A stretch of 64,000 bases of DNA from NCBI GenBank assembly GCA_032716605.1, contig CM064509.1, forward strand, positions 36,786,381-36,850,380, written 5' to 3'. The notes under the pieces are model-generated. The model searched no databases. It was not told the origin of the DNA and saw only the letters and a list, made by a program, of their open reading frames with translations. Positions 10,782-21,221 of the stretch are shown one piece after another. The stretch comes from Paralithodes platypus. Its lineage: Eukaryota; Arthropoda; Malacostraca; Decapoda; Lithodidae. Within the stretch, counting starts at the first letter, position 1. Every line of letters starts with the position of its first letter. The position numbers were made by a program, and so were the translations under genes.

Positions 10782-11735
10782 TCACCAGACCCCCTGGTCA
10801 TGCGCCGCGGGTGGCTGAGAGTCCTGTATTACTTGGGAGCTATCAAAGATCTGATTTGAACACGAAAGTAAACCCCTATACTGATCTGCTAAGACTCTGT
10901 TCGGCCCAACCGAGGGTCCTTTCCGTGGTACATAACTCAGTTTTGGTATTGCAAAATTAAAATCCTGCAGTTCACTCAAAGATTGTTCATCCATAGGACT
11001 CGACTCCATTCCCTCCGCCCCTACCTCTGAATCGCCAGATTGGACGTTAGGCGTGCTGGAGGTAGGGGTGGAGGGAGGTGGCCTCGACCCCAGCGAGGGC
11101 TGAAGGTGTGGTTGCATGGTGTAATTCCGGCCACTACTACGTCCTGCACTGGCCGGTGTCGTCGGGGCAGAAGCAGGTTCCTCCCTAAGGCGTTTCGTCG
11201 ACGTAGACGACTCTGCTGACGAATGCCGGGACTGTTTCCTTAGGAGATCTCGACCGAGACCTAGTTTTCGGTCTCGGGGAACGTGACCGTCTCCTCTTGG
11301 ACCAGTCGGGGGGGGGGGGGGGGGGGAAGCCTCGGCAGTGTCACTTTCATTACTACTACTGCTACTCACTACCTCTTTAGAAAGGGTTTTCGTTTTAGCT
11401 TTAGGTTTAGGAGACTTAGCCTGAGATGATTTAACCAAAGGTGATTTTATGACTAGGTGCTCCCACAGGGTGTCGTCATCACAATGTAGGGCCTTATGGG
11501 CTGCATCTCTTGCATAAATATTAAAAATATTTTTAATTTCTTTTAGCGCTGCCAAGCAGGACAGGTCTTTCTTATCAAACACCGCCGCTCTTAACTCAGA
11601 ACACATGGAGCAACGTTTAGATACCCATAACCCTTTTGAGCGATCAAGACATTTAACACATCTAATACACAATTTGTGAGCAAAAACTGGTAGAAGAGAA
11701 TAGGTAGGAGTAGCACAAAGATCAAACCGAGGCAT
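10782..11735 (-). CDS. DIRS gag-like ORF, first part
   Basis: 317-codon minus-strand ORF. The N-terminus has a cysteine cluster (CIRCVKCLD ... CSMCSEL, about residues 23-47) that could bind zinc, then helix-prone text. The rest is low-complexity Ser/Pro/Thr-rich, including a (P)7 run from the poly-G tract at ~11309-11328. A 200-bp gap with stops separates it from the 8982-10577 ORF. They could be two ORFs, or one gag broken by mutation or an intron. Confidence 0.6.
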   Translation of the reverse strand: MPRFDLCATPTYSLLPVFAHKLCIRCVKCLDRSKGLWVSKRCSMCSELRAAVFDKKDLSCLAALKEIKNIFNIYARDAAHKALHCDDDTLWEHLVIKSPLVKSSQAKSPKPKAKTKTLSKEVVSSSSSNESDTAEASPPPPPPTGPRGDGHVPRDRKLGLGRDLLRKQSRHSSAESSTSTKRLREEPASAPTTPASAGRSSGRNYTMQPHLQPSLGSRPPPSTPTSSTPNVQSGDSEVGAEGMESSPMDEQSLSELQDFNFAIPKLSYVPRKGPSVGPNRVLADQYRGLLSCSNQIFDSSQVIQDSQPPAAHDQGVW

Positions 11736-13047
11736 GATGGAGCTAGGGACCCCCCCCCCCCCCCCCCCGCCGTAATCAGCCTCTCACTTGCCGCCGGTAC
11801 TGCAGCTACTGAAGTGTTGGGGATTCTGGAAATAGAACATTTCCAGGAATCAATGCTCATAAGGATAACCTGCGAGGTGTTAACACATCCTACCTCAAGT
11901 CCGCCGGAAAATTAGCTATAGCCACTGTTACTCTAACCTTCCGCTGGACCCGACTATGAAAAACCTGAGGTTTTCCGTCTATGCTGATTAGAACTGCTTA
12001 CCTGTGACCAAGTGTCACCGACCAGTAGACCTTAAGTGTTTGGCTATCATTGACTATTTGAACTAGAAAGATAGGTAACGTGCTTGTATGACGTGTCATA
12101 ACACTTGCTCACTTGACTGTTGCGCCCGGCGAAGTAAGTCTTGCCGCGTGAGGCTATCGGTCAGGGTGAGTTCACTCGGCGGGCCGAGTTGACTCCCGTA
12201 GGAATTCGCATTTTCCGCCGGAAGGATTGTGGTTCAGCACACCATGCCGGGACATTTGATTGATTCCTTACTCGTCTTCGAGACGAGAAAACAGAGGCCC
12301 TGCTGAGAAGGCCGCCGGAGAAACAAACCAAAACATTTCAGAGGGAAAGACATATATGGGAAAGTCAAACAAAAAACCCTCCCATATACAGGGACGTCTC
12401 CCACAACCCCAAAAACATGTAGCGCACACATGTTCAAAACACACAGGGGATAACATAGGCTTAAGAATAAAACAGAGAAATGTATAATAATAAATTACCC
12501 CTAGCCTACACTGGAGACCCCTAATGAGGCTGGCCACGAGGCACCGACGAAACATCACTGGCAGCAAACCGACGCTCCGACGACCCAGCAGCAGCAGCAT
12601 GGAGAGGAGGAGGCCCACGACAGGGGCCCACAAGCAAATTCGGACTCCAGAAGGCTCCGCACCACGTGCGGCAACCCTTGAACTTGAGCATCTGCTAAAT
12701 AACTAAAAACACATGCAACTGTCTCAAAGTGACGGCTTGAAGCATAATCTTGCGGAATGGTAGCCTCCTAACTAGAATATCAGAGAGCTAAGGCGCAAAA
12801 ATGACAAAATAACAACACATGTGGTGTGATGATCCTGGGATACGTAGGCGTCTTGATACAAAAATACCTTAATTTACACACTTCCTGCGGGCGTACCAAT
12901 GGGGCAGCCAGTGCTAGCTAATCTAAAACTCTGTTCAATACAACGCAGATGTATACAAATGAGCAAGGACTCACGAGAAGCGAGGTAACGAAGAATGAAG
13001 CTGGAGCACTGGGACACCCAACCGAACGGGACGGCAGCGGAAGGGAG
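11736..13047. other. DIRS leader region
   Basis: This stretch lies between the 5' inverted repeat and the first gag-like ORF on the minus strand. A poly-C run at ~11751-11768 mirrors the poly-G run in gag. A 121-codon minus-strand ORF (12633-12268) is hydrophobic and unrecognised. I see no other feature. Confidence 0.5.
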
Positions 13048-13342
13048 AAGGAAGTATGGCCACCAGGGAGCCAGCGGTTGGAATCCACACGCAAGAAATC
13101 CACACATGGAAAGCTGTGGTATAACAGATTTTAAGTTGTTTTTTGTTTTTTATTTTTTACAAAGTTTTTTCATAGAGTACCCGCTCATAAGACGATTCCA
13201 TAAGAGAATTAAGCGTTGCACTTATGATGAGTAGTACTCCGATCCTTCCGCGGCAGTTTTCAAACTGGGGAACTGCGGCGTTTGATTGGAGGCTATTATT
13301 CTAATAGGCAGATCATCAATGATGGAGGGGCCACTATTAAAT
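13048..13342. repeat. DIRS right inverted terminal repeat
   Basis: Inverted partner of 1917-2210. In minus-strand terms this is the 5' end. Divergence from the left copy is visible (for example TTCAAACTGGGG versus TTTGAAAACTGCC on the opposite strand), consistent with an old insertion. Confidence 0.88.
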
Positions 13343-13377
13343 ATATATATATTTATAATAAACATAATGATGATAGT

Positions 13378-13807
13378 TTAACCCTTTGGCTGCAGCTATG
13401 TTTGGGCTATTTAGGGCATATTCAGGCACTCCTGAATGATAAATCAAGCATCTGCATTAAATGAAGTGTATTCTGCCAAAAACTAGGCGAAAATAGCTTC
13501 AAAATGACACCAGAACGGACCCTGTATGTGGTCTGGTTCATCCGCAGTGGTCCCAGTGAAACGCAGGAACCCCGCTATTATGTAACACTCGCTCGCTTGG
13601 CTACACTGGTGAGAGAGACAGAGAGAGACCCGCGCGAGCCACAGCCTAGCTCAGTGAGCCGCTCGGTGCTCTGAGGGTCGGAGGTGGGCCCCTCACGCTC
13701 CCACCCATTGACACTCGATTTTTACTTTTTTTACAGGCTTTTAAAGCCTGGAAATTGCTGTAAGTTGCCAAAACATTCCAGAACGTCACCTGCAGCGAAA
13801 GGGTTAA
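13378..13807. mobile_element. TTAA-flanked MITE, family 2 (copy 1)
   Basis: About 430 bp. The left end is TTAACCCTTTGGCTGCAGC and the right end is its inverse, GCAGCGAAAGGGTTAA. Internal blocks ('acaggcttttaaagcctg', 'cactcgattttta') recur in the opposite orientation at 23143-23584 and 34581-35010. The TTAACCCTTT start strongly resembles piggyBac-type termini. No coding region. Confidence 0.85.
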
Positions 13808-13859
13808 TAATGAATTAGACAGTTTTAAAATAGCACACATAATAATGATAATAGGCTAA

Positions 13860-13867
13860 AATACTTC

Positions 13868-13906
<39 letters not shown>

Positions 13907-13928
13907 TAATAACAATAATAATGATAAT
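13860..13928. repeat. (TAA)n microsatellite
   Basis: About 18 imperfect TAA/TAAC triplets just downstream (minus direction) of the candidate LRR exon. The poly-leucine ORF across it on the minus strand is an artefact. Confidence 0.9.
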
Positions 13929-13962
13929 ACATACGTAGCTAATGAAAGATAATGATAGTTAC

Positions 13963-14114
13963 CTAGGTGTCTAAGGTATGTTACGTTGTTGAGGCTTGGC
14001 AGCAGTGCGGCTTGACTGTCAGAGTTCACCGACACCTCCAGTACTGTCATGGTGGTGGACAGTGATGACGACAACACAGCAGTCAACGGACCCAAAAACA
14101 TCTCCAGGTGATTC
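13963..14114 (-). CDS. Candidate LRR-like exon of the NLR gene
   Basis: 152-nt minus-strand candidate exon. The acceptor is ..CCTAAACAG|GAATCACC (AG at 14116-14115) and the donor is ..CACCTAG|GTAACT (GT at 13962-13961). Joined to the donor after 17285 the frame is maintained: the split codon AG|G gives Arg, then NHLEMFLGPL. The product has a leucine-rich-repeat flavour (LPSLNNVTYLRHL), as expected after a NACHT module. The 152-nt length is unlike a simple multiple of an LRR exon and further exons may be missing. The gene would continue beyond the DIRS insertion; no later exon was recognised. Confidence 0.5.
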
Positions 14115-14339
14115 CTGTTTAGGTTCAATATTAGTTATTTGTTCATTACTCACTACATACACCATTATACAATATTTACACACTCACCATACTGCACACT
14201 TATAATATCCGTACACAACTAATACTTTATCCATGTATCATACTTCCACAACTATCACACTGCTATACCTGTTACACTTTCGGGATGGGTGGGTGTGAAA
14301 GGGATCTGCTGTGTGTGGGCCAATTGGCCGTCTGCAGAC

Positions 14340-14835
14340 TCCCGTTGTCTTATGTTCTTTCATATTTGACACACACAAACACACCTGCCATCAATGCACA
14401 CACACACTTGTCACACACACAAGTACATCTATCATACATACACCCTTCATGCACACACACTGTCATACACGCATTTCACACACACAATTCCATACATACA
14501 CACACCTCACAATGGCATACATACATGCATGTCTGTCACTAACACACACACTAATATACATACAGACAATATCATACATGTACATCTGTCAGAAGCAATG
14601 TAGGGCTACTATCCATGATACATACACACATGTCATATACTGTATATGTCATCATACACATACTGTACATATCTACCACACACCTGTCACATTCATACAA
14701 CTGTTACACTCATACATCTGTCATATATATGTCATCATACACTTACTGTACACATCTGCCACACACCTGTCACATTCACACAATTGTTACACTCATACAT
14801 CTGTCACACCATCCAACCCAGTCCATCATCAGCCA
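14340..14835 (+). repeat. Degenerate (CA)n/(CATA)n tract
   Basis: Dominated by cacaca, catacaca and tcatacat runs with no unit conserved long enough to call a minisatellite. Plus-strand ORFs through it (14285-15205) are low-complexity His/Thr/Tyr translations and are not genes. Confidence 0.85.
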
Positions 14836-14837
14836 TA

Positions 14838-15150
14838 TTATATATTCCCACTTATATCATCATTCCCAAGTCATATTATATATTCCCACTTATATCATCA
14901 TTCCCAAGTCATATTATATATTCCCACTTATATCATCATTCCCAAGTCATATTATATATTCCCACTTATATCATCATTCCCAAGTCATATTATATATTCC
15001 CACTTATATCATCATTCCCAAGTCATATTATATATTCCCACTTATATCATCTTTCATTCCCAAGTCATATTATATATTCCCACTTATATCATCATTCCCA
15101 AGTCATATTATATATTCCCACTTATATCATCTTTCATTCCCAAGTCATAT
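14838..15150. repeat. 38-bp minisatellite (about 8 copies)
   Basis: Tandem array of a 38-bp unit beginning TCATATTATATATTCCCAC. Two copies are 42 bp long because 'atcattccc' becomes 'atctttcattccc'. It lies in the putative intron of the NLR gene. Confidence 0.92.
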
Positions 15151-15258
15151 TTTCGTTGTTCACATAATTAACATTATATTCCTGAAATCACCCAATCAAT
15201 TGTAGTGATCAATATCTCCAGTCACTTTGTTTAATTAAGTAAATAAACTTTAGTTAAT

Positions 15259-15471
15259 TTAATCCCTTCAGTATAACATAACGCTTTCCTTCCCTACAGT
15301 CTGGCTATCAGTAGATGATCATATTCAACTTAGGATGGACCTCTTAAGAATCAAGAAGATAACAACTGTTTCAATTAACCTTCGGATTCCCACGTGTCCT
15401 ACCTAAGTTAATGGAATCCTCCAAAGATAACCACAATTATAGAAAATAATACATTATATTGAAAGAGTTAA
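15259..15471. mobile_element. Small TTAA-flanked MITE, family 4 (copy 1)
   Basis: 213 bp, with ends TTAATCCCTTCAGTATAA and TTATATTGAAAGAGTTAA, an inverted pair. The interior resembles 15638-15845 and 16911-17128, for example 'attcaacttaggatggacc' here versus 'attcagcttagtatgaacc' there. Confidence 0.65.
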
Positions 15472-15637
15472 GTATACACTGAAATTCACCTTCAATATGG
15501 CAGGTTAAATATTTAGTATGTGTATATCTTGGATAGTAACTTACAATAACAGCCATCACTTATAATTATCTAATAACTTATAGCAGACACCAAACTCTTC
15601 ATATAATCGGCCAATATATTTGCTCAATGACATCGCC

Positions 15638-15845
15638 CTAACCCCTTCATAACAGTGGCAGCATTTTACCTATATTATGGCTAACAGTTGACAATTGTAT
15701 TCAGCTTAGTATGAACCCATTTTTATAAGAGGTTAAAACGATATCAATTAACCCTCTGAATTCACCAAGATCTTCCTAACTAAACATTTGTCAACTGATA
15801 TTCATAATCAAGATTAGAAGAGCGTCATCATACTGAAAAGGTTAA
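15638..15845. mobile_element. Small TTAA-flanked MITE, family 4 (copy 2)
   Basis: 208 bp, starting CTAACCCCTTCATAACAG (first base of TTAA changed) and ending CATACTGAAAAGGTTAA. The right end is also the first unit of the adjoining 38-bp array, so the array probably grew from this element's terminus. Confidence 0.6.
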
Positions 15846-16098
15846 CACACACCAATATACAGTATATATATATAAAAGGTTAACACACACCAATTTATAT
15901 ATATTAAAGGTTAACACACACCAATATACAGTATATATATAAAAAGGTTAACACACACCAATATACAGTATATATATATAAAAGGTTAACACACACCAAT
16001 ATACAGTATATATATATAAAAGGTTAACACACACCAATATACAGTATATATATATAAAAGGTTAACACACACCAATATACAGTATATATATATAAAAT
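15842..16098. repeat. 38-bp minisatellite (about 7 copies)
   Basis: Unit AAAAGGTTAACACACACCAA followed by TATACAGTATATATATAT. Copies differ mainly in the length of the TA run. Each unit holds a GGTTAA and an ATACAGTAT near-palindrome. Confidence 0.92.
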
Positions 16099-16282
16099 TG
16101 AAGAGTTAATTATTGTTTTATAATTCTTTAGGTGTATTACGTTATTATGTAAGTTTTTTACTCTAATTATTCCAACAGTCGTATCATAATTGTGTGCACT
16201 ATCAATTAATATTATCTTTTATATGTGCATGTGGTCCTCTGCTTAGTAAATTATTTATACAAAATATGTTGTAGTTAAGAAT

Positions 16283-16440
16283 AATAAATGCCATAACATT
16301 TAACTCCTTTCATGGAATAATAAATGCCATAACATTTAACTCACTTTCATGGAATAATAAATGCCATAACATTTAACTCACTTTCATGGAATAATAAATG
16401 CCATAACATTTAACTCACTTTCATGGAATAATACATTTTT
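16283..16440. repeat. 37-bp minisatellite (about 4 copies)
   Basis: Unit AATAATAAATGCCATAACAT followed by TTAACTCACTTTCATGG, nearly perfect, in the same putative intron. Confidence 0.9.
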
Positions 16441-16579
16441 CGTTTTCATTCTGGTTTCCTCCACAAAATAATATTTACCTTGAGATAAATTTATAGAATC
16501 AATGTTATATAACTAAATTAAAGGGGGTAAGGTTTATTTGTTTGAACTATTTATATATATATTATATATGTGTTTAGTT

Positions 16580-16900
16580 TCCTTGCTAGACCTCCAACAA
16601 GCCTAAAAATCTATCCCTGAGATCCCCCTTAGAGATACATTTTTTGGAAGAAAAATGTCCCGGCCAAAGGCTGGTTCGTCCTAAATTACAGGCTTGCTAT
16701 CGCTCGCCAGGAAAAATTCGACACCTAAATGCCACTAAAAGTATTGACAAAGAAATGAGGCAAAAGGTTTTAAAATCATAACTAATGGGGCTTAATATGA
16801 GGGCGAAGGGGGTCCAGAAAGACCTATTACCCTCCCTTAATTTTTTTTTTAACATTGATGTCTAATAATAGCCTGAAAATACTGAAAATGACGTCCTCGT
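16580..16900 (+). repeat. Dispersed repeat, copy 2 (partner at 640-960)
   Basis: Aligns with 640-960 in the same orientation with indels. No coding capacity or termini were recognised. Confidence 0.6.
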
Positions 16901-16910
16901 ACTGAAACGG

Positions 16911-17128
16911 TTAACCTCTTCTATATGGTGACATCAATGCTCACGTTATTCTGCCTTGACTTAAGACAAATATTATTCAGTTTAGGAAGGACCTGTGGGA
17001 GTCGAAGGGTTAATTTATATAGTTTACACCACCTTGATTAGTCTTAGTGGGTTTTCCTAAGCTATATAAAATCTACTAATTATAGCTAGAATAAAGTGAA
17101 AATGATGCCACCATACTGCAGGAGGTAA
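16911..17128. mobile_element. Small TTAA-flanked MITE, family 4 (copy 3)
   Basis: 218 bp. The left end is TTAACCTCTTCTATATGG; the right end is CCATACTGCAGGAGGTAA (TTAA decayed to GTAA). The interior 'ttattcagtttaggaaggacc' matches the other two copies. Old and degraded. Confidence 0.55.
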
Positions 17129-17284
17129 GTAGGTATTATTTAAGTAAATGATGGTAGTCAGTATTACATAAATGTGAATTACCATATTTTGTCAACACTG
17201 CCACATAATACCTAATATATGAGTCATAGGTACATGTGATCAGTAACATGTGGTCCTCACACCTGGTGAAGTAACAAGGCCTAC

Positions 17285-19542
17285 CTGGGTAATATGTGGT
17301 GAAGGAAGTTGTCCACAACTCCCATGTCAGTGATCTGGTCTGGGTGCCGGAAAGACAGATGCAGTTTTACCTCCGTGTAGCGGTGATGATGGAGACAGTC
17401 CAGGGAGAGGTTGGCCAGGGGGCTGGGGTCACCATCAAGATAAATCTCTACCTTTCTATGTCTCAGGTGAGGCAGGAGTTTACACCAGGTTTTGAGATTG
17501 CCGTCAGTTACCTCGATCACTTCATCATGTAAATGAGGAACAATGGCCCGGAGTAGAAGGGGAGAACACTTGGTGTCCTCCAAGAATGCTAACCAGTCAC
17601 TGGTTGCCTGGACTCCAGCCTGGTGAATTAGCTTCACCAGCTCTCTTGCTGCCGTGGCCCGCCGAAGATCATTAGCATCCAGTTGGTGATACAAAACACC
17701 TGCAATGTGTTGTATCAAATTGATACAATTACTTGGTAGTTCTGGCACAGCATTGTTCAGAATTGATTTAATTGTACAATGGCCTGTGGCATTAATGAAT
17801 TTGTCAACCACATACAAGGATGCAATGTATTCTTGCATTCCTTTATGTGGAGCAGAAAAAGTGTCTTCATCTTGCATATAGCTTGAGTCGCGGGTCAATG
17901 CTAAAAAGGCAGACAGTACTTCTGTATACTGTGTCAGTCCTTGTGCTCTACATGCAGACTTAAACTGGTTTTTTGCTTGTGGAGATAGGACGAGTTGGTT
18001 TCGTTCAAGGTCCTGTAACATTACCAGACCTAGTTCCCTACACATCAGCTGTTTCAAGTCTGACATATTTAAAGAGCAGCCTGTCAGTCGTCCCTTCAGT
18101 TTCTGTAGACCAAGGTGATGGACCCAGTCATAGAAGTCAGTGGGAGTGTTGTCTTCATTAATACTACTTCGGTCGTCGATGAACTTCCACACAAGAAACA
18201 CCAGGTTAATAGGCTTCCCATAGTGCTCCTGGTGTAGTACCTTTCCACATACCTGCAACAACTCATTTGTGCTTTTATTTGGACAGCAAGCATTGAAGTA
18301 CTTCGACAAAAACTCAGGTCTCTCTCCCTTAGCAATCCCAAGGAGTTCAGTTTCCCTCACAATATATCTGCCAGCTTTAATCTTAAAATCTGGGATAGAC
18401 TCAGGTCGGGACGTACAGAGTATTGTGCAACTTGGACTGTTCTGCAGTTCATCAAGAAGGTTTTGAAGGAGCTTCTTTGACTGATCAGTTTGCTCATCAA
18501 GCCCATCGACCGTCACCATCAAGCGACAAACCTTGATAATGTCTAGGGCTTGGTCCCCATATTTGGCGCACAACTTTGGCATCATTTTCTTTATCAGTCC
18601 TTCAAAGGATTGGATGTGTGTTTCTCGGCACAATACTCTTAAGACCATATCATATTTGTCCAGACCCTCAAGAGCTTGGTTGCCATCCAACCAGTCCTGG
18701 GCCACATGTTGTAGCAGCATTGCTTTACCGATACCAGATTGACCTTCAATCATTATTATTTGAGGTTCTGATTCTTCAGGCGTGATCGCATCTAATAGTT
18801 TGCTATATTCCAGCACCTTTTTGTTACCACTGGCGTCTGCTCTCTTTATCTTGACCTTATAGAAAAGCTTTGATACATGTAGTTTCCGCCCAGTGGGATG
18901 CACTGCGTGTAGAGGGTCGAATGTTGTAACATTTATCAGAATAATTTCCAGTTCTTTCTTGCCTTCTTCGATGATGTCATCTTGTGTAGCTGCTAATATG
19001 TCTTCCTTTTCAAAATTCCTCTGACGTATGTCGTCAAGCTTATTCTTCATTTCAGACTTTTTTGAGCCCAACTCTGAATCATCCCTCTTAAATGTTTCTT
19101 TGGCTGCATCTAAACTATTTGTTAAGACATCTTTAAGTGTCTTCATTTTATCATCAAGTTGTATATCAGTGAGGCTTATAGTTGTAGCATGAGCAACTTC
19201 ATTCCTAAGGTCTTTCACTTGCTTATTGTAGTCTAACACTTTTCTAAAATCAGTCCAGTTTGGATCATGTATACAGACTAAAGTTAAGCATTTAGCCAGA
19301 AGTGTCCCATCAAAGTCTTTACAATCACAGGCGTTCTCGATTTTCGGTTTTTGAGTTTTATCAAAGTTACATCTTGTTTTGGAAAGTTTAAGATCATTAG
19401 TAAAGTACTCCTCAAACGTAACATTAGAACCTTTCTTATGGGTTGCCCATGTTAAGATTGTAACTACAACTAGTCTTGCTACAATTATTAGCATAAGTGT
19501 ATAACGCAGACCATTAATTACGTACTTTCCTGAAGTAGGCAT
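17285..19542 (-). CDS. NLR-like NACHT NTPase, large exon (membrane segment + HEPN-like + NACHT)
   Basis: 752 codons on the minus strand, the only convincing host gene. Residues ~13-32 form a hydrophobic membrane span. Residues ~78-140 include RNEVAH (113-118), the R-x4-H motif of HEPN domains, in a context like the DZIP3/hRUL138-type HEPN of invertebrate NLRs. A charged helical linker follows. NACHT: Walker A GQSGIGKA (267-274), Walker B LMVTVDGLDE (341-350) and CTSRPE (376-381); a helical C-terminal half follows. NACHT proteins are ATP-driven immune or stress switches; the ligand is unknown. The Walker A Ser/Thr after Lys is Ala, which may weaken nucleotide binding. The exon ends at a good donor (CCCAG|GTAGGC, GT at 17284-17283); the apparent stop just beyond is intronic. 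ATG at 19542 is the first in frame, but the ACTTCAG just after it could instead be a splice acceptor. Confidence 0.85.
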
Positions 19543-19990
19543 TATTACATTAGATTTATTTTAGTCCATAGCACAAAGAAACTTTATATATTATGTTAAA
19601 CTTTTCACAGACACCTCAATATTCACCTTAACATTTTGCTTTATATGTTAATGTATTTGTTTAAATAATTTGCAATGCTTATTATGACTCAAATGTATTA
19701 TAATCATTATATTTTCAGATATAGTTCACAATGTTTTTCTTTGACATTCCAGTATTATGATGACTATAAGTTTATATAGTCACAATTTTCACCTTGATAA
19801 ATATATTTAGACGACTGTTCTTATAATATTATTACATAATGAGTGACAATGTTCACCTTGACACTACAGTAATATGGTCATTATCTTTATGTCAGTGTTT
19901 TTTTTTTACATTGTCAACACTAATTGAAAAATGTTTTCTTGAGCAGCAGTTTGTGTGTGTAATGTTTAATTGAGCACTATCACAGAATAC
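19543..19990. other. AT-rich region upstream of the NACHT exon
   Basis: This would be the 5' flank or an intron of the minus-strand NLR gene. I see no clear promoter; TATATTA-type text is common throughout and not informative. Confidence 0.4.
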
Positions 19991-20058
19991 CTTCACTCTA
20001 TAATTGAAGCCTCTTGTAAAGGCTTTGATTATTGCCTCACTGGTGATACACGCTGTTC
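19991..20058 (-). CDS. Possible small upstream exon
   Basis: 68 nt on the minus strand with a strong acceptor (TTATTTTCCCCCAG|GAACAG) and a fair donor (GTGAAG|GTATTC). The translation is CITSEAIIKAFTRGFNYRVK in a frame open across the exon. It ends in phase 0, which does not match the phase of the ACTTCAG acceptor near the NACHT exon start, so a direct join is not demonstrated. It could belong to the NLR gene via an unseen exon or be chance. Confidence 0.25.
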
Positions 20059-20230
20059 CTGGGGGAAAATAACATTTATTTAACATTCACTAAAGACTCT
20101 TTGACTATCATTCATAATCTATTATATATATATATATTCAAACAATTCACTATACCATATAGGATTGGTTGTGGAGAAATAGAGCAAAATTATAATACAA
20201 GATCAGGATAAAATAAAGCACAAATGTATA

Positions 20231-20731
20231 TCTATATAATATTTTCAATTGTCTGTCTGTCTGTGTGTGTGTGTGTCTGTGTGTCTGTTCTTTATGCATG
20301 GCCACATGTTTTAAGCTAGAGCGTTCATACTTGGTATGCATAATAATGGGGTCCCTAGGCAGGTTTTAGTGAAAAAAATATAATTCCCCAGGGTGAAAGG
20401 GACGGAGAAAATGGGCGCGAAATCGGAAACATCGCTTTTGGTTTAAAAAAAATTGCCATTTGGGGCAGAAGGAGGCCTCCGATCGAAAAGGTGTATGGAA
20501 CGAAAGTTGTTCGCAGCCCCCCAAAATGGGGGTAGAGATGAGGTCAGATCCAAAATCGGAGGTCATTTAGCGGCCGAAATCGAGGTCGCAGTTTTATGAG
20601 GCACAGGGAGGTTATGGTAGTAGTAGTATTGTGATGATTGTGGTAGTAGTGATTGATGATAGTGATTATGTTAGTAGTAGTGGTGGTAGTAGTGATGGTG
20701 ATTACCGGGCAACGCCGGGTACCCCTGCTAG
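20231..20731 (+). mobile_element. Non-autonomous Helitron-like element
   Basis: 501 bp starting TCTATATAATATTTTC and ending CTAG, inserted between an A (20230) and a T (20732) as Helitrons do. A short hairpin (CCGG-GCAACG-CCGG, 20705-20718) lies about 9 nt before the CTAG, the expected 3' structure. A (TCTG/TG)n tract follows the 5' end, then 'ttaagctagagcgttcatac', a block typical of widespread invertebrate elements of this type. No Rep/helicase ORF. An internal (TAG)n-rich tract lies at ~20610-20700. Confidence 0.65.
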
Positions 20732-21221
20732 TGCTAGAATATAATTGAAAATTCGCTAGATAGTCCCCAGATACAAAAAACTTACATAATGTCACTAGAA
20801 AAATATGGTAAAGTATCTAGAATAATCTGTAGCAATCTAAATATCTCCACAATTCCTAATAATGGTAGAAATTTCTTTAACATCGCTAGAATTCATCATA
20901 TCTTGATGTCGCTAGACGGAACTGATTCGCTGGATCTAGTGGTAGCCGCTACATTGGCAGCATTGCAAAAGACTATTAATATCATATATTATGAACAAGG
21001 CCAGATTTCGAAATTATTACAATTATTTCAAAGTTCCGAGATCATCACATTGGTTTGGAAGTCGATGTACACAACTTCAGTTCCATTAGTTTCGAAAACA
21101 TTCACATAAAACGCTACTAAGATGGTTCAATAAACGAAGCATTCCTTTCCCCGAGGATCGTACAAGCAAACACACTGCTGTTGTTGTTGTTGTTTTAACA
21201 ACAACAACGCTATTATTTCCT
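20732..21221. other. Unassigned sequence with CTAGA motifs and a GTT/AAC hairpin
   Basis: A 106-codon plus-strand ORF (20789-21109) has no recognisable domain. The pentamer CTAGA recurs several times between 20733 and 20930. At ~21181-21208, (TTG)n runs into TTTTAA and then (CAA)n, forming a perfect foldback. Nothing else is evident. Confidence 0.4.

Larger units (their letters stand above)
1917..13342 (-). mobile_element. DIRS-like tyrosine-recombinase retrotransposon (decayed, nested insertions)
   Basis: The element reads on the minus strand from ~13342 to ~1917. It carries, in order, a gag-like region, reverse transcriptase, RNase H and a tyrosine recombinase, and is bounded by ~295-bp inverted terminal repeats instead of direct LTRs. 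RT, RNase H and tyrosine recombinase with inverted ends, and no aspartic protease or DDE integrase, is the DIRS order; such elements are known to be widespread in decapods. The copy is dead: pol has a frameshift near 7985 and a TAG at 7847-7849, and the recombinase is cut by foreign DNA at ~6100-6656 and ~3787-5890. A SINE (2638-3130) and at least two TTAA MITEs sit inside it. Confidence 0.88.

Noticed and set aside
12268..12633. 121-codon minus-strand hydrophobic ORF upstream of DIRS gag
   Set aside because: No recognisable motif and no second copy to test conservation; left as part of the leader.
14285..15205. Overlapping plus-strand ORFs up to 286 codons
   Set aside because: Translations of the CA-rich tract and the 38-bp array in all three frames.
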